From CAZEGC01 sp964511635 (GTDB lineage: Bacteria; Patescibacteriota; Saccharimonadia; Saccharimonadales; Saccharimonadaceae), in NCBI GenBank assembly GCA_964511635.1, contig CAZEGC010000030.1:1-9957 (forward strand): a DNA stretch of 9,957 nt, written 5' to 3'. Position numbers and translations under genes: made by a program. This document shows positions 1 through 6,149 of this stretch, piece after piece (position 1 is the first letter of the stretch; every line of letters begins with the position of its first letter). The notes under the pieces are model-generated. The model saw nothing but the letters and a program-made list of their open reading frames with translations, did no database searches and had not been told where the DNA came from.

Positions 1-70
1 GCTCGACCGGATTTGAACCGGCGATCTCCTCCGTGACAGGGAGGCGTGATAACCCCTTCACTACGAGCGC
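1..70 (-). tRNA. tRNA-Asp (GTC), 3' end cut by window edge
   Basis: Read on the minus strand, the sequence starts GCGCTCG and folds as a cloverleaf. It has a D-arm with GTGA/TCAC, an anticodon stem CCTCC/GGAGG around a loop CTGTCAC (anticodon GTC, aspartate), and a T-arm GCCGG-TTCAAAT-CCGGT. The 3' acceptor strand CGAGC reaches the window edge, so the last two pairs, the discriminator and any CCA lie outside. Confidence 0.95.
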
Positions 71-95
71 GTATGTTGCCTTTGAGGCTTCCAGT

Positions 96-124
96 ATGAT
101 AGCAGTTTTTTATCCCTGGTGCAA
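96..124 (-). promoter_or_regulatory. promoter of tRNA-Asp
   Basis: On the minus strand there is TTGCAC, a 17-bp spacer, then TATCAT preceded by TGC (extended -10). Predicted start is near position 89, giving a leader of about 19 nt before the tRNA. The same TTGCAN-17-TGCTATCAT layout recurs at tRNA-Val in this window, which supports the call. Confidence 0.75.
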
Positions 125-139
125 GCAGTGAGGGCTACG

Positions 140-168
140 TTTATTTTACTGTTTTATAGTGGTATACT
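140..168 (+). promoter_or_regulatory. promoter of the membrane protein/glycosyltransferase pair
   Basis: TATACT at 163-168 is preceded by TGG (extended -10) with a weak -35-like TTTATT 17 bp upstream. Predicted start is near 175, leaving about 110 nt of 5' leader before the first ATG. It diverges from the tRNA-Asp promoter. Confidence 0.55.
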
Positions 169-186
169 TGAATTTAGTACCATGAG

Positions 187-270
187 TAGGCTGTCCTAGG
201 TAAAGCTTAAGTGGCGGTGGCCTGATCCTAGGGGTTCAAGCTGCGAGCTTAAGTCTGATTAGCAGCCGTA
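187..270 (+). promoter_or_regulatory. structured 5' leader, candidate cis-regulatory RNA
   Basis: GGCTG (189-193) can pair with CAGCC (263-267), closing a domain of about 80 nt. Inside, CCTAGG occurs at 195-200 and 227-232, and GCTTAAG at 205-211 and 247-253. Both cores are self-complementary palindromes, so each pair can form a helix, and because the two helices cross they would make an H-type pseudoknot. A competing fold has the CCTAGG helix enclosing GGC-GGTG-GCC plus a local hairpin AAGCT-GCG-AGCTT (238-250). No U-run follows, so it is not a simple terminator. I do not recognise it as a known riboswitch class. Pairings are read directly; any switching role is inference. Confidence 0.4.
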
Positions 271-284
271 GGTTCGATAATATT

Positions 285-650
285 ATGCTAGAAATTATAA
301 AAAATTATGCAAAAGACCGCCCAGTAGTGCTGCTCACGCTAGCAATCCTACTAGCCACCGTAGCGTACTGTATTTACGTGGCGCTGACTATTGATGCTAG
401 TGAGATTCTTGTAGTGAATCAGTATACAGCTTTTGGGCCAACTAATTTTTATCGCGACAGTTGGACGTATTTAATTGGGTTCGTGGTAATTGGGATTGTC
501 ATTGGTTTAGGTAATATAGCTATTATGGCGAAGCTTCATGGTCAAGACAGGCGTCCGGTGTCAATACTACTCGGATGGCTAACTCTGTTACTTTTGGTAA
601 TCTCTTTTATTATTGCAAGGTCAGTGCTTCAGGTGGCGTCGCTTTCTTAG
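285..650 (+). CDS. small membrane protein, unknown function
   Basis: A 121-residue protein with three hydrophobic stretches that look like transmembrane helices, at about residues 13-34, 62-84 and 94-116. A polar segment of about 25 residues lies between the first two (rich in Thr, Asn and Tyr) and a short basic loop (HGQDRR) between the last two. I see no catalytic motif or lipobox and do not recognise the family. The ATG has no strong Shine-Dalgarno site; the upstream leader is structured. Its stop codon sits one base before the ATG of the glycosyltransferase, so the two are almost certainly co-transcribed and probably translationally coupled. A helper or subunit role for that enzyme is plausible by position only. 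It could equally be an unrelated membrane protein. Confidence 0.8.
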   Translation: MLEIIKNYAKDRPVVLLTLAILLATVAYCIYVALTIDASEILVVNQYTAFGPTNFYRDSWTYLIGFVVIGIVIGLGNIAIMAKLHGQDRRPVSILLGWLTLLLLVISFIIARSVLQVASLS

Positions 651-651
651 T

Positions 652-2325
652 ATGGTGGACCTAGAAATTCCTCTTAAGAACCGCACGCCGATGTATCGGC
701 TGTTTGAGATGCTGCCAGCAACACTTAGTTACGGTGCTTTAGTTTTAATGATCGTGCTGTCCTTTATCAACCCCTTGATAGCCTCTATCTATCTGATGTT
801 GATCATCATTACTATGGTCGTAAAGGCAATTGGCATTGCCGTGCATACCATCATGGGGCGTTCTAGGATTGAAAAGGCAATGCGAGTTCCATGGTCACAT
901 CGGCTAGCGGACCTAGAGGGCCCAAAGGCTAGCTATGAAAAACAAAGAGGCCACAAGTCGAGCGGCTTCGGTCACGCAACACATATCGAGAACCTGCGCC
1001 TTATGGCTGCTGCCCCTGGCGACTACCCAAAGCCGTCACAGCTACGGCACCTAGTCATTATCGCCGCGTATAACGAGTCCTATGACGTAATCCAGCCTAC
1101 TGTTCAGGCAGTCGCAGATACAGCCTACAGCAACAGTCAGATTATTGTCGCCTTAGCTTACGAAGAAAGGGGTGGAGCCGATATTGAAGCTACCGCAAGG
1201 CGTTTAAAGAAAGAATATGACGGTACTTTTGATTCTTTTCACATTATCAAACACCCCAAAGACCTGCCTGATGAGGTGGTCGGTAAGGGTGGCAACATTA
1301 CCTATGCTGGCAAGCATATGAAAAAAGTACTTGAAGCGCGCGACATTGCCTTTAAAGACGTCATCGTCACGACACTAGATAGCGACAACCGCCCACACCG
1401 TACTTACTTTGATTACGTGGCGTATGAATACATTGTTCATAGCGACAGGAAGCATTTATCGTATCAGCCGGTATCACTTTTTTTGAATAATATTTGGGAC
1501 GCACCAGCGCCAATGCGCGTACTAGCAACTGGTAATTCATTTTGGAACGTGATTATTTCCATGCGGCCGCACTTGCTACGCAATTTTGCTTCTCATTCTC
1601 AGTCGATGGATGCTTTGAGCGAGATGAATTTTTGGAGCACCCGTACGATTGTCGAAGATGGCCATCAATACTGGCGGAGTTATTTTTATTTTGGTGGCAA
1701 CTATGCAGTAACCCCAATTTATGTACCAATTTATCAGGATGCAGTGCTGGCTGAAACTTATTTAAAAACCCTAAAAGCGCAATTTGTGCAACTTCGTCGT
1801 TGGGCATACGGTGCTTCAGATATTCCGTTTGTTGCCACTAGGCTATTTACGAAAAAGCGCAATGTGCCGCTCGGTGCGGGGTTGGCACGATTGGTTCGCC
1901 TGATCGATGGCCACGTAACACTAGCCAGTGTAGCGATCTTAGTGGCTTTTGGTGGCTGGGTTCCGCTACTGGTGAGTCCTGACTCAGCCCGCAGCATAGC
2001 TGCCCATCAGCTACCAGTCGTTATTAGTGGCATTCAGCAGGTAGCAATGATTGGTTTGTTTGTGACAATCTTTCTGTCGTTCAAGATGCTGCCGCCCAGG
2101 CCAGAGCGCTACAAGCGCCGTCGTAGTCTGTGGATGCTGCTTCAATGGATGTTGATGCCAGTCACTGCTGTCGGTTATGGGGCAGCTTCTGCGCTGTATT
2201 CACAGGGCCGGCTGTTTCTGGGTCGATACCTCGATAGATTCGATGTAACCGAAAAAGCGACCGTCAAGTCCGTCGAGGCTGCGAAGCAGAAAAAGAAGGC
2301 CTCCCGCGCTTCCGAACAGAAGTAA
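652..2325 (+). CDS. membrane-bound family 2 glycosyltransferase
   Basis: A 557-residue protein that probably transfers a sugar from a nucleotide donor at the cytoplasmic face of the membrane to build a surface glycan; donor and acceptor cannot be read from sequence. Two N-terminal membrane segments (about residues 25-68) precede a GT-A domain starting at HLVIIAAYNE (133-142). The metal-binding DSD is at 243-245, the catalytic ED at 335-336 in IVEDGHQYW, and a QxxRW motif (QLRRW) at 380-384, as in processive cellulose-synthase-like enzymes. Three more membrane segments follow (about 420-442, 454-480, 493-517), then a Lys/Arg-rich tail. I chose ATG at 652, one base after the upstream stop and with AGGTGG upstream at 631-636, over an in-frame TTG at 613 inside the upstream gene. 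The last 62 bases overlap the convergent nrdR. Confidence 0.9.
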   Translation: MVDLEIPLKNRTPMYRLFEMLPATLSYGALVLMIVLSFINPLIASIYLMLIIITMVVKAIGIAVHTIMGRSRIEKAMRVPWSHRLADLEGPKASYEKQRGHKSSGFGHATHIENLRLMAAAPGDYPKPSQLRHLVIIAAYNESYDVIQPTVQAVADTAYSNSQIIVALAYEERGGADIEATARRLKKEYDGTFDSFHIIKHPKDLPDEVVGKGGNITYAGKHMKKVLEARDIAFKDVIVTTLDSDNRPHRTYFDYVAYEYIVHSDRKHLSYQPVSLFLNNIWDAPAPMRVLATGNSFWNVIISMRPHLLRNFASHSQSMDALSEMNFWSTRTIVEDGHQYWRSYFYFGGNYAVTPIYVPIYQDAVLAETYLKTLKAQFVQLRRWAYGASDIPFVATRLFTKKRNVPLGAGLARLVRLIDGHVTLASVAILVAFGGWVPLLVSPDSARSIAAHQLPVVISGIQQVAMIGLFVTIFLSFKMLPPRPERYKRRRSLWMLLQWMLMPVTAVGYGAASALYSQGRLFLGRYLDRFDVTEKATVKSVEAAKQKKKASRASEQK

Positions 2326-2728
2326 TCATTTGGTGCTGCGCGGCGTATTGCACCGCCGCTAACTCGTCGTATAATTTTAACGTTTGATGCGTGACGGCTG
2401 CTATTTCTTCGGGGGTTATCTGTTGAACTTGAGTAGAGAGTGTGTCTTCCACGGTTTGAGCTAGCCATAGTGCATCATATTTTGCTTGTCGCTGGTTGTG
2501 CGTGAAAGCGTTAGCGATGCTAATGACTAGCTTTCCAAGGTTAAATTTCTCAGTTTGATTGTCTGTTAGGTGGACGGGCTTATTGTCAGGTAGTGAAGGC
2601 CGCTCGTATGTCGTAAAAGCTAGCTTACAGCTGGTACATGTTCGGCGGCGCCAAATTGAAGCTTGCTTTTTGTGAGCTCGAGAATTAGCAACCAACGTTT
2701 TCTTATTGAAACAATTTATACAAAACAT
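2264..2728 (-). CDS. nrdR: transcriptional repressor NrdR
   Basis: A 154-residue protein matching NrdR, the zinc- and nucleotide-binding repressor of ribonucleotide reductase genes. The N-terminal zinc ribbon has Cys3/Cys6 and Cys31/Cys34, with the basic stretch WRRRTC and the FTTYERP motif that follows the ribbon in this family. An ATP-cone occupies about residues 50-135 (KFNLGKLVISIANAF, ITPEEIAAVTHQTLKLYDEL). Length is close to the usual 150. The family's DSR motif reads NSR here (residues 15-17). The 3' end runs 62 bases into the glycosyltransferase on the opposite strand. No ribonucleotide reductase gene is in the window and I could not identify a convincing NrdR box. The start fits a leaderless transcript. 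Confidence 0.88.
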   Translation of the reverse strand: MFCINCFNKKTLVANSRAHKKQASIWRRRTCTSCKLAFTTYERPSLPDNKPVHLTDNQTEKFNLGKLVISIANAFTHNQRQAKYDALWLAQTVEDTLSTQVQQITPEEIAAVTHQTLKLYDELAAVQYAAQHQMITSVRKRGRPSFSASQPRRT

Positions 2729-2734
2729 ATCTAC

Positions 2735-2743
2735 ATATTGACA
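2735..2743 (-). promoter_or_regulatory. putative extended -10 of nrdR, leaderless
   Basis: On the minus strand, TGT followed by CAATAT ends 7 bases before the A of the nrdR ATG, so initiation at the usual distance falls on the start codon. No clear -35 is visible and no Shine-Dalgarno site fits. Confidence 0.4.
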
Positions 2744-2797
2744 TGCCGCTAATAAAAAAGCTAGTGGATAACTGCTTGAAGGGTGTGGGAAATGAAT

Positions 2798-2823
2798 AAA
2801 GATCCGCCAATTGGCGGATCTTT
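2798..2823. terminator. bidirectional hairpin terminator
   Basis: A perfect 11-bp inverted repeat AAAGATCCGCC/GGCGGATCTTT surrounds an AATT loop. T-rich sequence follows on both strands. On the minus strand it ends the 46-codon gene. On the plus strand it is the first terminator after the glycosyltransferase, which lies beyond the whole of nrdR. Confidence 0.85.
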
Positions 2824-2855
2824 ATAATTCTTTGCCCGAAGATAAAGGGGTGAGA

Positions 2856-2996
2856 CTACTTAGTCTGAGCCCTTTCACGGACAGACTTCTTTACGTCACG
2901 CCACGTCACATCGTATTCGAAGTTTAAGCGAAATCGCTCTAGTTCGGAAGCCTTCTGTGATTTTTGGTTGTGGTTGTGTATGTTTTTTGAAGCCAT
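2856..2996 (-). CDS. 46-residue basic protein, unknown function
   Basis: A short reading frame of 46 codons starting MASKNIHNHNQ and ending in TAG. The N-terminal third is rich in His, Asn, Lys and Gln; the rest (FRLNFEYDVTWRDVKKSV) mixes hydrophobic and charged residues and could form a short helix or strand pair. No membrane segment or cysteine is present. I do not recognise it. It is believed real because a near-consensus promoter places the transcription start on its ATG, a strong terminator follows 33 bases after its stop, and nothing else lies between. It would be monocistronic and leaderless. Alternatively the transcript is a small RNA in which the open frame is incidental. Confidence 0.65.
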   Translation of the reverse strand: MASKNIHNHNQKSQKASELERFRLNFEYDVTWRDVKKSVRERAQTK

Positions 2997-3002
2997 GTTT
3001 TT

Positions 3003-3031
3003 ATATTAGCACAAGCGTTGTTTTTTGTCAA
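3003..3031 (-). promoter_or_regulatory. near-consensus promoter of the 46-codon gene
   Basis: On the minus strand TTGACA, a 17-bp spacer and TAATAT, with TGC directly before the -10. The predicted start, 7 bases beyond the -10, is position 2996, the A of the ATG. This is the best-matching protein-gene promoter in the window. Confidence 0.85.
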
Positions 3032-3262
3032 TAGAACACAGTGCTAGAGTTTATATCACAGCGCGAATAAACTACTGTTATCTTTAACGAATGTGCCAGT
3101 GGAAAACTATACCTAGGTGAGGATAAGTACTAACTTTGCTAACGGCTAAAATCTCAAGTATTAGCAAGCACTCATTATTTGGAGCATTGAATGGACGTCA
3201 GCGCAGTCCCCTGCGTAAGGGCCCTTTCCTTGTTCTGGGTTTATATGATATGCCAAAATTTT
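3032..3262. other. gene-free stretch
   Basis: I see no credible gene here. It contains a short hairpin CGCAG-TCCC-CTGCG (3202-3215) next to a palindrome AAGGGCCCTT (3217-3226), and a 35-codon frame at 3191-3298 that runs through the tRNA terminator and is probably chance. A TTGCTA-17-TATTAG pair at 3137-3165 is too weak to call a promoter. Confidence 0.5.
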
Positions 3263-3291
3263 AAAAAAAATGAACTGCTACAAGGCAGTTC
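3263..3291 (-). terminator. Rho-independent terminator of tRNA-Val
   Basis: On the minus strand, GAACTGC and GCAGTTC form a 7-bp stem with a 6-nt loop, followed by A and then eight T residues. It starts 14 bases after the CCA end of tRNA-Val. Confidence 0.9.
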
Positions 3292-3304
3292 CGTTTAAAG
3301 TGCT

Positions 3305-3381
3305 TGGTGGGCGATAGAGGAGTCGAACCTCTGACCTCCACAACGTCAATGTGGCGCTCTAGCCAGCTGAGCTAATCGCCC
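3305..3381 (-). tRNA. tRNA-Val (GAC)
   Basis: Minus strand, 77 nt with encoded CCA. The acceptor is GGGCGAT/ATCGCCC, the D-arm GCTC/GAGC, the anticodon stem CCACA/TGTGG with loop TTGACGT (anticodon GAC, valine), and the T-arm AGAGG-TTCGACT-CCTCT. It has its own promoter and terminator and diverges from thrS. Confidence 0.97.
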
Positions 3382-3394
3382 CCAGCCTTGGATA

Positions 3395-3423
3395 ATGATA
3401 GCAGAATAGGGGTAAGTCTGCAA
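3395..3423 (-). promoter_or_regulatory. promoter of tRNA-Val
   Basis: On the minus strand TTGCAG, 17-bp spacer, TATCAT with TGC before it. Predicted start is near 3388, 7 nt before the mature tRNA. Its -35 lies about 10 bp from the thrS -10 on the other strand, so the two promoters may interfere. Confidence 0.8.
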
Positions 3424-3430
3424 TAAAGCG

Positions 3431-3439
3431 TGTTAAAAT
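3431..3439 (+). promoter_or_regulatory. putative extended -10 of thrS
   Basis: TGT followed by TAAAAT, with no convincing -35. Predicted start is 3446, one base before an in-frame ATG at 3447. The longer start codon at 3438 overlaps the -10 itself and would be outside such a transcript. Confidence 0.45.
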
Positions 3440-5261
3440 GAACTATATGAATGACGAAAATCTATATGCAATGCGCCACAGCCTAGCGCATATTACAGCA
3501 GCAGCGGTGCGGCGTTTATGGCCAGAGGCGAAATTTGGCGTTGGGCCAGTGGTACAGGATGGATTTTATTATGACATCGACCTGGGCGAGGCCACAATCA
3601 GCGAGCAAAATTTTAACAAGATCGAAAAGGCTATGCGCCGAATCATTAGCGAAAATCAAGAGTTCGAGCATTTCGACATGTCAATTGACGAGGCAATTCA
3701 GTGGGCCAAAGATACTAATCAGCCATATAAAGAAGAGCTGCTTAATGATCTAAAACGGTCCGGCACGACTGTTGCGAGTGATCTAGACGTGAACGAGCTA
3801 GGCCTAGCGGCAGATGGCGAGTCAGCCATTGAGCGTGTTTCATTTTACCGAAACGGTGATTTTGTCGATTTGTGTCGCGGTCCGCACACTGCTAGCACCA
3901 AAGATGTCGGCGCTTTTAAATTGCAGCGCATCGCCGGCGCATATTGGCGGGGTAAAGAGGATAATCCGCAGATGCAGCGGCTTTACGGAGTAGCGTTTGA
4001 GACGCAGGAAGAGCTTGATGGATATCTAGAGCGTCTAGAGCAAGCCAAATTGCGTGATCACCGCAAGCTAGGCAAAGAGCTGGATCTCTACACTACCTCT
4101 AATTTGGTTGGTGCGGGCTTGCCACTATTTACGCCACGCGGCACGATGCTACGTGATCTGATGTCGCAATATTCAAACCAGCTGAGGCAAAAATACGGAT
4201 TTGAGAAAGTTTGGACGCCGCATATTACTAAAAAAGAATTGTATGAAACCTCTGGTCACTGGGCGAAATTTGGCGATGAACTATTTTTGGTTACGAGCCA
4301 AGAAACTAGTGACAACTTCGCATTGAAGCCTATGAATTGTCCGCATCATACCCAGATTTATGCATCGCAGCCGCGGAGCTATCGTGATTTGCCAATCCGA
4401 TATCTGGAGACAACTACTGATTATAGGGATGAGAAAACAGGCGAACTAGGGGGTTTAAACCGGGTGCGCTCACTCACTCAGGATGATAGTCACGTATTTT
4501 GTCGTCAAGATCAGATTGAACAAGAAATAGATAGTCTGCTAGCAAGTGCCCGTGAGCTATATAGTACTATCGGCATGTCGCTGCGTGTACGGTTGTCTTA
4601 CCGTGACGATTCGGCGGTCTATTTGGGCGATAGAGGATTGTGGGATTCAGCCGAAAATCAGCTAAAAAGAGCAGTTGATAGTAACGAGCTCGAATACTTT
4701 GAAGAAATGGGTGAAGCTGCTTTTTACGGTCCAAAAATTGACTTCATGGCAATGGATGCAATTGGACGCGAGCATCAGGTTGCTACGGTCCAACTTGATT
4801 TTATTCAGCCAGAGCGCTTCGAGCTAGAATATACCGATTCTGATGGCAACTCGCAGACTCCAGTCATGATACACTGCGCACTGCTTGGCAGCATTGAACG
4901 TTTCCTTAGCGTATTCATAGAGCACACTGCCGGTTGGTTTCCGTTCTGGGTAGCACCCGAACAGGTTCGAATTCTGACGATTAACGACACAGTTCTAGAC
5001 TATGTAGACGAGATTAAAACAACCCTGGCAGAGGCGGTTTTAATGCAGCCAGTAAAATACAACGAAGTCAGATTTACAATAGACGATCGAAACGAATCTT
5101 TAGGTAAAAAAATTCGTGAAGCTACCACTATGAAAATTCCAGTTCAGTTGATCATTGGACCAAAAGATAGAGACGCTCGCGAAGTAAGTGTGCGAACTCG
5201 GGACGGTGAAGATAAGGTAGCGTTAGGTAGTTTGAAGGGCTATCTGGAGAATCTTGCATGA
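3438..5261 (+). CDS. thrS: threonyl-tRNA synthetase without TGS domain
   Basis: Charges tRNA-Thr with threonine in the cytoplasm. At 607 residues it is shorter than typical 640-residue enzymes because the N-terminal TGS domain is missing; tRNA-Val occupies the place where it would be encoded. The editing domain starts at once, with HSLAH (His14, His18) and CRGPH (Cys146, His150). The class II core shows zinc ligands Cys301 (MNCPHH), His352 (DDSHVF) and His479 (MIHCALLG), motif 2 at 329-346 (YRDEKTGELGGLNRVRSL), and motif 3 at about 479-488 (GSIERF). The anticodon-binding domain begins near 501 (FPFWVAPEQVRI). ATG at 3438 is the longest start; ATG at 3447 fits the promoter better and loses three residues. 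The stop overlaps the next ATG as ATGA. No T-box leader is present. Confidence 0.97.
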   Translation: MNYMNDENLYAMRHSLAHITAAAVRRLWPEAKFGVGPVVQDGFYYDIDLGEATISEQNFNKIEKAMRRIISENQEFEHFDMSIDEAIQWAKDTNQPYKEELLNDLKRSGTTVASDLDVNELGLAADGESAIERVSFYRNGDFVDLCRGPHTASTKDVGAFKLQRIAGAYWRGKEDNPQMQRLYGVAFETQEELDGYLERLEQAKLRDHRKLGKELDLYTTSNLVGAGLPLFTPRGTMLRDLMSQYSNQLRQKYGFEKVWTPHITKKELYETSGHWAKFGDELFLVTSQETSDNFALKPMNCPHHTQIYASQPRSYRDLPIRYLETTTDYRDEKTGELGGLNRVRSLTQDDSHVFCRQDQIEQEIDSLLASARELYSTIGMSLRVRLSYRDDSAVYLGDRGLWDSAENQLKRAVDSNELEYFEEMGEAAFYGPKIDFMAMDAIGREHQVATVQLDFIQPERFELEYTDSDGNSQTPVMIHCALLGSIERFLSVFIEHTAGWFPFWVAPEQVRILTINDTVLDYVDEIKTTLAEAVLMQPVKYNEVRFTIDDRNESLGKKIREATTMKIPVQLIIGPKDRDAREVSVRTRDGEDKVALGSLKGYLENLA

Positions 5262-5848
5262 GTGCGCAGCTTGTCATAGCAATTGATTGCGATGATGTGC
5301 TGGTGCCATCAACCGAGCGGATTATTAATATGTATAACCAAAGGTATGGTACAGATGTTCAGCCTAGGGACGCCCACAGCTCGGCTAGTTTAGCTTGGCA
5401 GGCCTCAAGAGAGGAGATTGCAGAACGAATTTACGACATTCAACTGACTGAAGAATATGCCAAAACTGCACCGTTTAGCCAGGCGATTGACGTATGCCAG
5501 CGACTGGCAAGGTCGCACGAGCTTCACCTAGTGACTGCTCGGCCTGGACGCGTCATGTCCGTCACCATAGCGATGCTCGAGCGATATTTTAGGGGTCTAT
5601 TTAAAGAAATTGAGCACGTTGGACTTGACGGTAGCAAGGGGGAGGTCTGCCGCAGATTACAAGCTGACGTATTAATTGATGATAACTACAAGCACCTTCA
5701 GGCAGCGCAAGCTTGCAGCGTATCTTATAATATTTGGTTTGGGGATTATCCCTGGCAGGACCGTAGCGCTATGGCTGATAATATGGTGCAGTGCAAGACA
5801 TGGCGTGGGGTAGAGCAGGAGATAGATCAAATTGCCGCTAGACGCTAG
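5258..5848 (+). CDS. HAD-superfamily 5'(3')-deoxyribonucleotidase-like protein
   Basis: A 196-residue protein with the four HAD motifs in order: IDCDDVLV with nucleophile Asp10 and Asp12, LVTARP with Thr93, Lys127 in GSKGEV, and VLIDDNYKH with Asp141/Asp142. The layout resembles the NT5C-type nucleotidases that remove phosphate from (deoxy)nucleoside monophosphates; a different small phosphate ester is possible. It begins in the ATGA overlap with the thrS stop, with GGAG about 8 bases upstream, so translation is probably coupled to thrS. Its 3' end overlaps the ATL gene by 17 bases. A role in trimming nucleotide pools would fit a cell living on salvage, but that is inference. Confidence 0.8.
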   Translation: MSAQLVIAIDCDDVLVPSTERIINMYNQRYGTDVQPRDAHSSASLAWQASREEIAERIYDIQLTEEYAKTAPFSQAIDVCQRLARSHELHLVTARPGRVMSVTIAMLERYFRGLFKEIEHVGLDGSKGEVCRRLQADVLIDDNYKHLQAAQACSVSYNIWFGDYPWQDRSAMADNMVQCKTWRGVEQEIDQIAARR

Positions 5849-6149
5849 CTTTCGTAGTCAGGTAGAGCAGATTATTGCTCGGGTGCCATATGGTCGAGTG
5901 ATTACATATGGCGATATAGCGGGTATAGCTGGCCAGGCTAGCGCCGCACGGATTGTCGGTGGTATCGCCCATTACGGTAACCCAGACCTGCCCTGGCACC
6001 GGCTAGTCAATCGTTTTGGTGGCTTAGCTAGCGGCTTCCCCGGTGGTCGCGACGTCCAGAGGCAGCTATTAGAGGCTGAGAAGATTACCTGTACGGAGTA
6101 CGTCGTAGATGATTTCGATAAACTCCGCTGGAGTCCCTATGAAGCCTAG
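5832..6149 (+). CDS. alkyltransferase-like protein (ATL), DNA damage sensor
   Basis: A 105-residue protein matching the DNA-binding domain of O6-alkylguanine-DNA alkyltransferase. It keeps PYGRVITYGDIA (19-30), the helix AARIVGGIA with the likely Arg finger at Arg40, and NRFGGLASGFPGG. The active-site PCHR is PWHR (54-57), with Trp55 in place of the acceptor cysteine. This substitution defines ATL proteins, which bind O6-alkylguanine without removing the alkyl group and hand the lesion to nucleotide excision repair. The start is TTG at 5832, supported by AGGAGA at 5817-5822 and spacing of 9 bases; no ATG upstream of the conserved region fits. It overlaps the preceding gene by 17 bases and miaA by 11. 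The partner excision genes are not in the window. Confidence 0.9.
   Translation: MPLDASFRSQVEQIIARVPYGRVITYGDIAGIAGQASAARIVGGIAHYGNPDLPWHRLVNRFGGLASGFPGGRDVQRQLLEAEKITCTEYVVDDFDKLRWSPYEA

Noticed and set aside
613..651. TTG start giving the glycosyltransferase 13 more residues
   Set aside because: It lies within the upstream membrane protein gene, and the ATG at 652 directly after that gene's stop is the usual coupled arrangement.
2729..2790. NrdR boxes upstream of nrdR
   Set aside because: No convincing pair of 16-bp palindromic boxes; only scattered AT-rich similarity.
3165..3185. CIRCE-like element (AGCACTC)
   Set aside because: Only one half-site resembles it; the inverted partner at 9-bp spacing is missing.
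3191..3298. 35-codon plus-strand frame
   Set aside because: It reads through the tRNA-Val terminator, has no ribosome-binding site and no recognisable content.
3382..3437. T-box leader controlling thrS
   Set aside because: There is no room between the divergent tRNA-Val promoter and the start codon, and no T-box motif or antiterminator.
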